Shown here: in pieces, positions 43,125 through 52,489 of the stretch | How positions within the stretch are numbered: the stretch's first letter is position 1 | How the letters are laid out: each line of letters begins with the position of its first letter | Assembly: GCA_963744575.1 (NCBI GenBank) | Contig: CAVUUF010000012.1 | Location: 62,001 to 126,000, forward strand | DNA length: 64,000 nt | Reading direction: 5' to 3' | Source of the DNA: Palsa-504 sp963744575 | GTDB taxonomy: Bacteria > Actinomycetota > Actinomycetes > Streptosporangiales > Streptosporangiaceae | Program-made: the position numbers and the translations under genes | The notes under the pieces: model-generated | Told to the model about the DNA's origin: nothing | Databases searched by the model: none | What the model saw: only the letters and a program-made list of their open reading frames with translations

Positions 43125-45129
43125 TCAGCGACTGCGGCGTTTCCCCCGGTCAGGACGGTGCGCGGAGGCGTTCCGGACGGCGCGCGGCCGGGACGGTGCG
43201 CCGAGGATCGGCTCGGCGACCAGCACCCGGAAATCCTCGAGCGTCTCGCGCGCCGGAAAGCCGCAATCACGCACAGTGCGGACCACATCCTCCCGCTGGG
43301 AGCGGGACAGCTCCGCAAGCTGTTCCAGCACCGCTTCCGGACCCCCGATCTCCAGGAACTCCAGCAGGCTTCCGGCCATCAGCCAGGCGGCCTCCGCCGG
43401 GCTCACCTCCCCGGGTTTGCGGTCTTGTTTTTCCGCGAGCAGGACGACTGGCCCGAGCTCTGGATCGCGCAACAAGCGGGCCAGCAGTTCGTCTGCCTGC
43501 GGGACAGCCTTGACGAGGGTCTGCAGCATCGCAACCCGCCGGGAGACGAACGGACAGTCGCGGATCGCCTGCACGAGCGGATCCAGCGAGCCGTCGTGCG
43601 CGGCCCGCCAGATCGCGATCTCCGCTATCCCCGTCTCGGGCGTGTAATGCTCCGCGATCGTGCCGAGCAACTCCGCCGGCGAGGCGTCCGCTAGCTCCCC
43701 GACGAGCCCGGCTTCCCTGCCCTCGGCTAGCATGCGCTGCCGTATCGCGCGGGTCCCCAGCGGCGTGAGGTTCACCAGGCGTCCGGGCTCGGCCAGCCGC
43801 TCGCGCAGCGCCGCGGCCCGCTCGCCGCTGAACGGTGCATCCGCTATGCCGGGCGTCTCGTCCAGGTCTTCAGAAAACACGCCGCCAGCCACCCCATGCG
43901 TCGAGGTCACCGCGCCGAGCGCCTCGAAGGCGTCGAAGATGTGCTCCAGGTCATTGTCCACCCGCCCCCGCAGGCCCAGCTGGGACAGCGGGCTGAGCGA
44001 GTCCACGTCGAAGTGTGCCCGGACCGTTTCCCACGCCGGCTCCGCGAGCCGGGCCACCGGAACCGGCTCGTCCATGCTGTAGATGGCGGCCAGCACGTCG
44101 GGCACGATTTCGTCGTATAGGAGCCGCACCGGCGAGGGCGGCTCGTCCGCCCAGATGGGAGGACAGAACGGCGTCGCCGAGATCGAACGCGGCCTCGAAC
44201 GCGCGCTGCCACAGGGCCTCGGCGTCGGCCAGCACCGGCCGCGCCTTGGCCACCGGCACCAGGCGCGTGCCCTGCTTGCGGACCAGGCGCGCCTTCTTTG
44301 CCCAGTTCACGATCAGGTCCAGGCCCGGAAGCTCGGCGGCGCTGTGGAACCTCAGGCCTTCGTCGCCGGTCCCGAGCAGCGTGATCAGCTCACGGGCGTC
44401 CGCGGGCCTGATGTTCCCGGCCGGCGTGAGCGCCCGGCCCCTCGGGCCAAGCCATTCTGCGAAGGCGCGGAGCTGACCGGCAACCTTGCTGCGTCCGGCC
44501 GCCGCGGCGAGTTCCTCCGGGGCCGGCAAGCTCACAGGAAGCTGGGCGAATTTCCGCTCTTGGCCCGGCGCCGACCGGCCGAGATGCCGCTTCAGGACAC
44601 GCCCTAGCAGATCCTCATCAAGCGACAGACGGCCGTCGCGGACGTCTGCGAGGAAGGCGGTCAGCGCCTCGGGGTCGCTGATGTCCACGCCGCGGTCCCG
44701 GGCGGACATCGCCACCGTCTTCGCCATCCCGTACCGCTCCTGGTCGCCGAGCGCGTCAGCAAACTCCTTCACGAGGGCGTCAATGGCGGATTCGTTCTCC
44801 TCGACGGCGGCGCCCCGCGGATCGCGCAGCCCGTGAGCCTCCAGATAGCGCAGCACGGTCCGTAGCGTCTCAGGCGCGTCCAGCAGGTCTTCGTCGGGGG
44901 CCGTGACCTTCTCCGGGATCCATTCCAACAGCGCCCGGCGTACGTGCGCCGGGTTCCAGTAGCCAAGGCGCCCGTCCGAGCTGAAGTGCCGTGAGTCCAG
45001 CAGCGTCGCGGCCAGTGGAAGCGACATCACCAGGCCATTCGCTGCAGCCCAGGACCCGCACCGCCTCAGCAGCAGCTCACGGGCGGCGTGGTAGACACCG
45101 GTTTCCTCGATCTCGTAATAGGTGCGCAC
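43125..45129 (-). pseudogene. Large protein of unknown function, split by a +1 frameshift
   Basis: Two overlapping frames together form one protein of about 668 codons: the first from 45129 (MRTYYEIEETGVYHAARELL) runs to about 44150, and the second continues from about 44150 to 43125. The switch falls in GTTCTGTCCTCCCATCTGG, where removal of one T gives a smooth join (DLGDAVLPPIWADEPP). The total span is 3n+1. Both parts have normal composition, mostly helical, ending in a basic tail. I do not recognise a domain. It lies 65 bp upstream of the SLATT genes on the same strand and may have belonged to that unit. Sequencing error or programmed frameshift are alternatives. Confidence 0.6.
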
Positions 45130-45499
45130 CGCTCAACCCTAGCTACCGAGGACGCTCCCGACCGCACGCTCCGCCAGCTCGTCTCGGGAACCGGTGAGAA
45201 AACCCAGGTGGCGTGAGTTCACGACGTTCTGGTCCGCTGGTAGATAGCGACGGTCGCAAGGACGTCGGCAGCGGCCAGAGCGGCACGTGAGTTGCCAGGC
45301 CGGTCGATGAAGCTGCTTCCGGGGTCGGCCGCAGTCAGCTGCGGCGGGAGGACTTCCACCGACGCAGCCGTCCCGCGGTGACCTCGGTGATCATCGGGCC
45401 GCGCACGATGTAGCACCTCGAGGTGGCCGCGCGTCGGCAGGCATGTAATACTTGACGGCCCCGACCCGGCTAGCGCCCCCGAGCTCAGTTCGCCGGGCA
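45130..45499. other. Intergenic region upstream of the frameshifted gene
   Basis: No supported gene. A 93-codon minus-strand frame (45219-45500) has no recognisable features or ribosome site. The promoter of the frameshifted gene should lie near 45130-45230. Confidence 0.4.
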
Positions 45500-45552
45500 C
45501 GCACCACGGCTCGTTCGGGATTTAAGACTTTAGCCGAACGAGCCGTGGTGCG
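45500..45552. terminator. 19-bp perfect hairpin after the delta-60 gene
   Basis: CGCACCACGGCTCGTTCGG at 45500-45518 pairs perfectly with its inverse at 45534-45552 across a 15-base AT-rich loop. It lies 18 bp beyond the minus-strand delta-60 gene stop. A terminator is the simplest reading, although it has no clear T-run. Confidence 0.6.
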
Positions 45553-45569
45553 CGCTGTCCTTCCTGCTA

Positions 45570-46346
45570 TTAGCCCAGATACCGGGCGAGGAATACATCG
45601 ATCTGTCCGGTGGAGTTATTCTCCGAGGAGCCGACCGCGATGATCTTCCCATCGGGCTGGATGAGCAGTGCCTGCGCGGATTCGTCGCCCTGGATCGTGG
45701 TGGTGACGGTGCCGCCGTTGCCGAACGCGGTGTCCAGGCTGCCGTTGCCGTTGACGCGGGCCAGGCCGATGGGGGAGCTGCCGGCGAAATGTGCCCCGCC
45801 GACCGCGATCTGGCCGTTGGGCTGGACGGCCACGCCGCTGGCGCTGTCGAGGGCCTGGTCGGTGCCGGTGGCGCCGGAGTAGTCGAACGCCGTGCTGGCC
45901 GCGGCGAGGCTGCCGTCGGCGTTGAACCGCTGCACCTGTATGTCCGCGTCATGCCGGGCGACGGTGGGCGAGGTGGCGACCACGTACCCGCCGCTGGCGA
46001 GGAAGGCAGCGCCGTGGCCGGGCGAGCTGGTGGTGATGGCGGCGGGGGTCACCGTGGAGTCAAGCTGCCCAGCCGGGCTGAATTCGGCGTGGGCAGGCAG
46101 CACGAAGATGTCTCCGGCCGCGTCCAGGCCCAGCGCGGTGATGTTACCGACGGCGCTGGCAGAAAGGACCTGCCCGCCGGTACCGAACGTCTGATCGAGG
46201 GTGCCGTTGGCGTTGAGCCGGGCCAGTGCCCCCTCGGGGGACGCGGCCCTGGTGTCCGGCAGGACCTCGCCGCCGAGCAGGATCTTCCCGTCCGGCTGCA
46301 CCAGGCGCCTTGACGCCGGCCCCGGCACCAGTAGTTGCACCTTCAA
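45570..46346 (-). CDS. Delta-60 repeat protein, probably 5'-truncated
   Basis: 258 residues built from delta-60 repeats, a beta-propeller-like motif of secreted proteins: RLVQPDGKILLGG, LARLNANGTLDQTFGTGG, VAVQPNGQIAVGG, LARVNGNGSLDTAFGNGG, LLIQPDGKIIAVGS. Complete members begin with a signal peptide and further repeats. Here the only start is TTG 46346, immediately after an in-frame TAG and in mid-repeat, so the 5' part is probably lost. Function unknown. Confidence 0.65.
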   Translation of the reverse strand: MKVQLLVPGPASRRLVQPDGKILLGGEVLPDTRAASPEGALARLNANGTLDQTFGTGGQVLSASAVGNITALGLDAAGDIFVLPAHAEFSPAGQLDSTVTPAAITTSSPGHGAAFLASGGYVVATSPTVARHDADIQVQRFNADGSLAAASTAFDYSGATGTDQALDSASGVAVQPNGQIAVGGAHFAGSSPIGLARVNGNGSLDTAFGNGGTVTTTIQGDESAQALLIQPDGKIIAVGSSENNSTGQIDVFLARYLG

Positions 46347-46614
46347 CTACGAAGACGGATAGGAGCGATGGCGGGTTCGGTGGATCGAGCCGAAGGGCAG
46401 TGCGACGTGCATCACACCGCGGGGCGGTGTCGCCCCGATCACCGCAGACAACCTCAGCATGACCAACCTCGTGACCGAGTCGGTCAGTCAACCAGGTCCA
46501 AGTGAGAAGCCCCAACGGTTAGGCCGGGAGGTCGCGGGATCCCTGAATCACTCTCTCCTACAGCACGTAGTACTAAGAGAAGTAATGGTCAGAACACTGG
46601 CCGGTGGCTGTTGC

Positions 46615-46743
46615 TCAGCGGACGAGCCGGATCAGCGGCGTCACAGTCGCGGGGCGCACCTTGAGGACGCGGGCGATCTCCTTCGGCGACCGTCCGCGAG
46701 CGCGGAGCTCGCGGACACGTTCCAGCAGTTCATCATCGGGCAT
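46615..46743 (-). pseudogene. HTH protein fragment (42 aa)
   Basis: ATG 46743 opens MPDDELLERVRELRARGRSP then KEIARVLKVRPATVTPLIRL, a clear helix-turn-helix. The same N-terminus is found on longer actinobacterial proteins; here it ends after 42 residues, so it is probably a truncated gene. Confidence 0.5.
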
Positions 46744-46847
46744 TCCACCATGATCCCGGATGCCCGCCGCCGCGTACGGCGCGACCGGGGAAGAACCTGC
46801 CGGTTAACAGGAGGTCTGTAGCGCCGGGAACAATCCGATCCTGCAGA

Positions 46848-46985
46848 TCACCTCGGGCGGCGCGGCTGCTGCCGCTGCAGGACAGCGAGCTGGTGCCGTA
46901 AGACCGAGATCTCTGCGGTCTTCCATGTCTCCTCGCGCCGGGCGAGCCGCAGCCACGCGGCTAGCCGTGTGGTCAGGCGGAACAT
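46848..46985 (-). pseudogene. Remnant of an IS transposase N-terminus
   Basis: A minus-strand frame reads MFRLTTRLAAWLRLARREET then ISVLRHQLAVLQRQQPRRPR and stops. The EIxVLRHQLAVLxRQxPRR text is a hallmark near the start of a group of DDE integrase-type transposases in actinobacteria. The catalytic part is gone. Confidence 0.55.
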
Positions 46986-47098
46986 GAACCGCAGGCACAT
47001 GACCGGTGATCATCACGGCCAGACGGCAGGGAGAGCAACTCTGCTGGTCAGAGCCATGGACGAGATTCTCGGCACGCACAGTGAGCTTCTAACAGTTA

Positions 47099-47127
47099 TT
47101 GACTGACTGACTCACTCAGTATAGAGT
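47099..47127 (+). promoter_or_regulatory. Promoter and operator of the TetR gene, near-leaderless
   Basis: TTGACT at 47099-47104 and TAGAGT at 47122-47127 are spaced by 17 bp. The spacer holds the repetitive, nearly palindromic GACTGACTGACTCACTCAGT, a likely operator. The ATG is 8 bp after the -10 box, so the mRNA would be leaderless or nearly so. Confidence 0.5.
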
Positions 47128-47134
47128 GTAACTC

Positions 47135-47860
47135 ATGCCCCGCTTGACGTCCAGTGAGCGGCTGCTGGAAGTAGCCCGAGTTGCCACGGAGGACTTCGGG
47201 CGCCTTGGCTACCGAGGGACTAAGACGGCCGATGTCGCCGCCAGGGCGGGCATGTCGACGGGCGCCCTGTTCACGTACGTCGAGTCCAAAGAGGCGCTCT
47301 TCCACCTGGTTTTCCTGCACTGGTTCGGGATGTCCGCCGAACGCCCTCCGGTCCTGCCGGTGCCCACTCCGGGCCCGGGGGAGACTCTCGCGGTGATCGA
47401 GGCGGGCCTCCGCGACGTCCAGATGCCCCGTATCCGGGCGGCGCTCGCCGAGGAGGAGCCGGCTGACGTGGCTGAGGAACTGCGAGAGATCGTCGCGGAG
47501 CGCCACGCCCTCATCGAGCACTACTGGCCACTACTTGCGGTGATCGAGCGGTGCGCCGTGGAGATGCCAGAGCTGGAGTCCGCATGGTTCGACATGGCCC
47601 GCGCGGGATCCTTCGAGCAGCTGGGCAGCTACCTGGAGCGGCGGATGGCGGCGGGGCTGCTGCGGCCCATGCCGGATTCGGAGGTGGCAGCCAGGATCGT
47701 CACCGAGACGCTGTCGTGGTTCGGCTGGCACCGGCATGAGGGGCGGGATTCCGCTCTGTATAAAGACGAAACCGTGAGGCGGACAGTGATCGAGTTCATC
47801 TGCGCCGCTCTCGTTCCGGAAGCACGACCGGCAGGACACGCCGCAGGAGGCACGCCATGA
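47135..47860 (+). CDS. TetR-family regulator
   Basis: 241 residues. The N-terminal helix-turn-helix is typical (RVATEDFGRLGYRGTKTADV, ARAGMSTGALFTYVESKEAL) and the rest is a helical ligand domain without strong family cues. No ribosome site is visible and the promoter is very close, suggesting leaderless translation. The stop overlaps the glycosyltransferase start by ATGA, so the regulator probably controls that membrane enzyme and itself. Confidence 0.9.
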   Translation: MPRLTSSERLLEVARVATEDFGRLGYRGTKTADVAARAGMSTGALFTYVESKEALFHLVFLHWFGMSAERPPVLPVPTPGPGETLAVIEAGLRDVQMPRIRAALAEEEPADVAEELREIVAERHALIEHYWPLLAVIERCAVEMPELESAWFDMARAGSFEQLGSYLERRMAAGLLRPMPDSEVAARIVTETLSWFGWHRHEGRDSALYKDETVRRTVIEFICAALVPEARPAGHAAGGTP

Positions 47861-49422
47861 ATCAGCCCGGCAGCATCGCCGGCAACCCGCAAGCCGCGCG
47901 TCCTCAGACGACTGTCACGACAGACGGCCCGGCGCCGCTGCCCTCAGTGTCCCGCTCCGATCGCGTGCCGGTACTGGTGTGGGTGATCGCGGCGATATTC
48001 GCGGCGGTCGAGCTCGCGGTGAGCGGCCGGTACGGCTTCCAGCAAGACGAGCTGTACTTCATCGTCGCGGGGCACCATCTCGCGTTCGGCTACGTCGACC
48101 AGCCACCGCTGGCTCCGCTGCTGACTCGGATCACCGGCATACTCGGCGTCGGCCCGACGGCCATCAGGATCATCCCGGCGCTGGCCGGCGGGGCCATCGT
48201 GATCATGGCGGCCAGGCTCGCCGCCCTGTTCGGCGCGGGCCGCTTCGGCCGGGTGCTCGCCGCTCTCACCACGGCGTGTGCTCCCATCGTCATCGGCGCC
48301 GTGCACGTCGGCAACACCACGCCGCTGGACCTGCTCGCCTGGGCAGCGGTCCTGCTGTGCGTCAGCACGGCACTGCTACGGAGCCGGCCGCGCTGGTGGC
48401 TTGCGGCGGGCGCCGCGGCTGGTATCGGGCTCGAGGCCGACAACCTGGTGGCCTTGCTGCTGATCGGCCTCGCTGTCGGGCTCCTCGTCTCCGGCCACCG
48501 CCCCGTGCTGCGGACACGGTGGCCATGGCTCGGCGCCGGCATCGCCGCGATCATCTGGGCGCCGAACGTCATCTGGCAGGCGACACACGGGTGGCCCCAG
48601 CTGGCCATGTCCGCCGCCCTGCACCGGGAGAACACCTCCCTGGGCGATTACGCCGGCGGCGTGCCGGCCCAGTTTGCCTACCTGGGCCTGCTACTGGCAC
48701 CACTGGTCATCGCGGGCTTCGTCGTGCTCTGGCGGACCCGCGAGCTGCGGTTCATCGCCGTCGCCGCCACGCTCATCCTGATTTACGTGCTGGCCTGGGT
48801 ACCGGGCAAGGTGTACTACGCCGACGGAACCGCGCCGGCCGTGCTGGCAGCGGGCGCGCTGGGGGCCGAGCGCTGGATCGCCCGTGCTCGCGCGCCGCGC
48901 TGGCGGCGCTGGCTGGTGGTCGCCGCGACGCTCGTGGGCATGGCAGTCGCCCTGCCGGGCCTGCTGCCGATCCTGCCGGCCAGTGCCGTGCACACCTTGC
49001 CGGCATCTTCTCAGCACAGCTCAGTAGGAGACTCCATCGGCTGGCCACAGCTCACCCGCGCGGTCGCGGCGCAGGACGCGACCCTGGTGCGGGCCGGTCA
49101 GCCGCCCACCTCGATCTTCACCGGGTACTACCCGGAAGCCGCCACGCTCACCGTCTATGGCGCTGGCTACTACCTGCCGCCGGTGCTCTCCGGCCACAAC
49201 GCCTACTGGATGTGGGGACCCGGGCAGGCCTCCGACCGGACGGTACTCGTGGTCGACGCGCTCAGCCGACTGCGGCCCTACTTCGCCAGCTGCCGCCTGC
49301 TGACCACCTACAACCCGCCCTACCACGTGCAGAACGACTGGACGGATATTCAGATCGGCGTCTGCACCGGCCCCGTAGCTAGCTGGCGCACGCTGTGGCC
49401 GCACCTGAAGCACTACGGCTAA
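47857..49422 (+). CDS. GT39/ArnT-like membrane glycosyltransferase
   Basis: 521 residues with about 10-11 transmembrane helices. The first luminal loop has YGFQQDELYFIVAGHHLAFG, including the conserved acidic residues of GT-C enzymes, then YVDQPPLAPLLTRI. Such enzymes transfer sugars from polyprenyl phosphates to proteins or lipids on the outer face of the membrane. Translationally coupled to the TetR gene. Donor and acceptor are unknown. Confidence 0.88.
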   Translation: MNQPGSIAGNPQAARPQTTVTTDGPAPLPSVSRSDRVPVLVWVIAAIFAAVELAVSGRYGFQQDELYFIVAGHHLAFGYVDQPPLAPLLTRITGILGVGPTAIRIIPALAGGAIVIMAARLAALFGAGRFGRVLAALTTACAPIVIGAVHVGNTTPLDLLAWAAVLLCVSTALLRSRPRWWLAAGAAAGIGLEADNLVALLLIGLAVGLLVSGHRPVLRTRWPWLGAGIAAIIWAPNVIWQATHGWPQLAMSAALHRENTSLGDYAGGVPAQFAYLGLLLAPLVIAGFVVLWRTRELRFIAVAATLILIYVLAWVPGKVYYADGTAPAVLAAGALGAERWIARARAPRWRRWLVVAATLVGMAVALPGLLPILPASAVHTLPASSQHSSVGDSIGWPQLTRAVAAQDATLVRAGQPPTSIFTGYYPEAATLTVYGAGYYLPPVLSGHNAYWMWGPGQASDRTVLVVDALSRLRPYFASCRLLTTYNPPYHVQNDWTDIQIGVCTGPVASWRTLWPHLKHYG

Positions 49423-50114
49423 CCGGCCCGCTGGGTGTAGGACTCCAAAACCTCATCGCCGTCGTTGACCCGCAACGTTACGGTTGAGACGAGGCCCGTC
49501 ACGCGGCCCGCTCGTACTCGTGGATCAGCCCGGCCACCCGCCCCAGCAGGTCCGCCAGCAGCGCGGACCGGGCATCATCGGCTACCGTGGCAGCAGCGAC
49601 TGCCGCGTCTTGGCGGCACGCTGGACCGGCATGCCGATGTCACGGAACCGGGCGGAGATGATCCCGAGGTCCGGCGGACTGACTCCAGCCCCTTTCGCTC
49701 TCAGCCCGCGCGGGGTAGCGTCAAGTCAGACGCTCGTCCGGGCTTGTGGCGTACCGCCTGGCCTGGCAACCGCCGCTCGGGACCCCGGCGGCACATCATC
49801 TAGACGATGTGCCTTCCAGGAGTCCCGGTCATGAGATCCGCCGAAGCAGGAACCGTCCCGGGTACCTTGGCGTGCCGGCGGGCATGCGCGCGGCATCACC
49901 CGCTGGGCCGCTGCGCGCGGGCAGCGTGCGGCCCATGCGGCCCGGCCCGGACTCTGCGCGGCCCGCGCCGGGAAGTGCCCGGCCATGGCCGGCCACGACT
50001 GCCTCAGACAGCGGCCGTCGCTGTGTCCGTGAGGAGCCCGCGCCTTCACCACCGGCCTCGCCGTTACGGCGTGGACCTTAGTCTTTCCGCCTGCCTGGCA
50101 TCGGAGCACACCAG
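49423..50114. other. Intergenic region with a decayed minus-strand ORF
   Basis: Between about 49690 and 49499 the minus strand carries coding-like text in two frames: SPPDLGIISARFRDIGMPVQ, then after a frame change DDARSALLADLLGRVAGLIH and EYERAA before a TGA at 49501-49499. The ending resembles C-termini of IS transposases (GLIHEY) but the family is uncertain. The remainder, up to the cytochrome b start, holds no gene I can support. Confidence 0.4.
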
Positions 50115-51989
50115 ATGAATTCCCCCGAGCTCCAGCACGCAGGGCCGCTGGCTATCAACATGAACCAGCCGGGCTCCTTCCTCCATTGGTCGATCTTCAC
50201 GGTGTCAGTGGCGAACCTGGTCCTGATCGCGGTGATGGTCATTATCTTCGGCGCCGCCCTGCTGCTCCCGTTCCCGCGGGGAGTCCGCGAGGAGCCCGCC
50301 GCGGCCGCCGGCGACGCCGCGGACAGCGGCACGGCAGGCACCCCGGCCGCGGACGACGGCACCGCGGGTATGTGGACGGCCCGGGTCCGGCGCCGCGCGC
50401 TGAAGTCGCTGCCGCCGGACAAGCTACTGCCCGACCGGCAGCCCGCTTACGTGGCGTCCTGGGTGTACGTGTTCGGCGTCGGGTCCCTGGCCGCGCTCGG
50501 GGTGGCGATCGTGTCCGGGTTCGGCCTGGCCCTCGGCGGCCCCGACTGGTGGCATTACAACCCGCTCGGGCACTTCTTCAACAGCTTGCACCTGTGGAGC
50601 GTGGAGCTGTTCATGGCGCTGCTGGTCATCCACCTGTGGGGCAAGTTCTGGATGGCCGCCTGGCGCGGCCGCCGGACTCTGACCTGGATCACCGGCGTGG
50701 TCGCGTTCGTGGCCTCGGTCCTGGAGTGCTTCACCGGCTATGTGTCGCAGCAGAATTTCGACTCCCAGTGGATCTCCACCAGCGGCAAGGACGCGTTCAA
50801 CTCCGTCGGGGCCGGCGCGTTCTTCAACGTGATGAATACCGGGCAGATGCTGATGTGGCATATCGTGCTCCTCCCGATCGTGCTGATCGCGCTGGTCGGC
50901 GCGCACGTGCTGCTGGTCCGGGTGCGCGGGGTGTCGCACCCGATCGACACGGACGCCGCCGGCGCCGTGGGACGGGGACGGCTGCGCCGGCGCTCCGTCG
51001 CAGCGGCCAGCGCCGCTGCCTGGCGCGGTCCTAACCGGCGTTACGACATCCTGAAGGAAGGCACCATCGCCTCGGTGATCGTGCTGGCGCTCACCCTGGC
51101 CCTGGCCGGGGTGCTGTCCTCCCCGGACGTCCCGCCGGTCACCGTGGCCACCTGGGCCAGGCTGGCGCCCGCCGACTTCCTGGCCACCGCCGCTACCGAG
51201 CTGGACGGAACCAGCAAGACCGCGACCTACGGCCCGCCCTACAACGACACCAGCGGCGCCGCCCAGCGGCTGCTGTTCTCCCCGGCCACCATCGCCGGCG
51301 TCACGCAGCCAGTCGACGCGGCGCAGGACTTCGTCCTGGGGCCGCTGGGCTCGCTCGCGACGGCCGACCCGGCCATCGCCGCCCCGCTGGCCGCCTACCG
51401 GGCGGCCTCCCCCGCCCAGCAGCTGAAGTGGGCCAGCGCCTATACCGCCGCCGTGGCGAAGGTGAAGTTCGCCAATGGCGGCCCGGTCGTCCCCGCGGCT
51501 GGCGACGGGCCAGTCCCGGCGCTGATGGCCAGCGAGCTGACCCTCGCGCGCAGCGGCGCGCTGGACACCGACCTGTTGTCCCAGCAGCCGTTCTACGGCA
51601 CGAACTTCACCAAGCCGCTGCTGTTCATCGAGGACGGGGCCTACTTCGCCGGCCAGGCCCAGGCGATGGGCCTGACCGGCAGCCAGTGGGGCGTGATGAA
51701 CGAGACCGGCAGTTACCCCGGCCAGCCCTGGCTGTGGCTGTATCAGCTCTGGTACCAGGTGCCGGGCTGGACCAACTCAGCCAACATCGACATGATCGCG
51801 ATCTACATGACCGGCCTGGCCACGATCTTGCTGCTGCTCGTCCCGTTCATCCCCGGCCTGCGCGACATCCCCCGGCTGATCCCGGTGCACCGCCTGATCT
51901 GGCGGTCCTGGTACCGCTCCGATCCGGGGCCGGCCGGTGCGGACGCACCCAGGCCAGCCGGCAAGACCCCGGCGGGCCACTCGCAGTGA
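50115..51989 (+). CDS. Stand-alone cytochrome b (bc-type N-terminal domain) protein
   Basis: 624 residues. An N-terminal membrane anchor is followed by a cytochrome b core whose helices carry paired heme ligands (LHLWSVELFMALLVIHLW and WHIVLLPIVLIALVGAHVLL). Quinol-site region FTGYVSQQNFDSQW follows. After a further helix comes a soluble stretch of about 170 residues (about 350-540) and one last helix. No Rieske protein, cytochrome c or oxidase gene is adjacent, so its electron partners are unknown. The initiating ATG is 50115; an internal ATG (50160) is possible. Confidence 0.85.
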   Translation: MNSPELQHAGPLAINMNQPGSFLHWSIFTVSVANLVLIAVMVIIFGAALLLPFPRGVREEPAAAAGDAADSGTAGTPAADDGTAGMWTARVRRRALKSLPPDKLLPDRQPAYVASWVYVFGVGSLAALGVAIVSGFGLALGGPDWWHYNPLGHFFNSLHLWSVELFMALLVIHLWGKFWMAAWRGRRTLTWITGVVAFVASVLECFTGYVSQQNFDSQWISTSGKDAFNSVGAGAFFNVMNTGQMLMWHIVLLPIVLIALVGAHVLLVRVRGVSHPIDTDAAGAVGRGRLRRRSVAAASAAAWRGPNRRYDILKEGTIASVIVLALTLALAGVLSSPDVPPVTVATWARLAPADFLATAATELDGTSKTATYGPPYNDTSGAAQRLLFSPATIAGVTQPVDAAQDFVLGPLGSLATADPAIAAPLAAYRAASPAQQLKWASAYTAAVAKVKFANGGPVVPAAGDGPVPALMASELTLARSGALDTDLLSQQPFYGTNFTKPLLFIEDGAYFAGQAQAMGLTGSQWGVMNETGSYPGQPWLWLYQLWYQVPGWTNSANIDMIAIYMTGLATILLLLVPFIPGLRDIPRLIPVHRLIWRSWYRSDPGPAGADAPRPAGKTPAGHSQ

Positions 51990-51992
51990 CAG

Positions 51993-52370
51993 GTGGCGCC
52001 CATCACCACAGCGAGCCACTTGACGGCTCGAGACGCGCCCCGGTACCACGTGCCGTCGCGTGGCCCGGCGGTACCGCGGGTGGGATTGGCGCACTGGGGC
52101 GAGCTGCCCACGCGTGAGCAGAAGATCCTGCTGATGGACTTTCGCGGCGGCATGACGCAGGCGCAGATCGGCCAGCGGCTCCGCATCTCCCAGATGCACG
52201 TCTCCCGGCCGCGCACCCACGCGCTCGGCTACCTCCGCTTGCGCCTACTCGACCTGGACGGCACGCGTGCCAACGCCCGCCCGGCTTTGGCACCGCGGTC
52301 GCGTCCAGTGACACCCTTGTGCAGGGCTGTCACCGCAGTCCGTTCGGAATCAAATGCCCTTTGCCCATAG
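51993..52370 (+). pseudogene. Region-4 remnant of a SigB/SigF-type sigma factor
   Basis: Within a 125-codon frame the part at about 52104-52262 reads LPTREQKILLMDFRGGMTQA then QIGQRLRISQMHVSRPRTHA, the sigma region 4 helix-turn-helix of SigB/SigF-like factors. Regions 2 and 3 are absent, and the recognition helix continues into HVSRPR where HVSRLL is usual. The flanking residues are not sigma-like. It directly follows the cytochrome b stop. Confidence 0.6.
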
Positions 52371-52419
52371 TCTCGAAGCCGCAGGCCGACCTGCGGTCGA
52401 CGCTTCCGCTAAGATAGCG

Positions 52420-52432
52420 TCTACAGCGTAGA
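52420..52432. promoter_or_regulatory. TetR operator 1 (TCTACAGCGTAGA)
   Basis: A perfect 5-3-5 palindrome lies just downstream of a TAAGAT -10-like box (52410-52415) and 57 bp before the TetR start. A near copy is found at 53353-53365. Confidence 0.65.
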
Positions 52433-52489
52433 TCTACTGAAAGTGGATCGCTATCGGGCCCCGCCGCATGGGAGAAGGTGCTTGTTGCG

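Noticed and set aside
46459..46821. 120-codon plus-strand ORF
   Set aside because: It is antisense to the helix-turn-helix fragment at 46615-46743 and has no features of its own.
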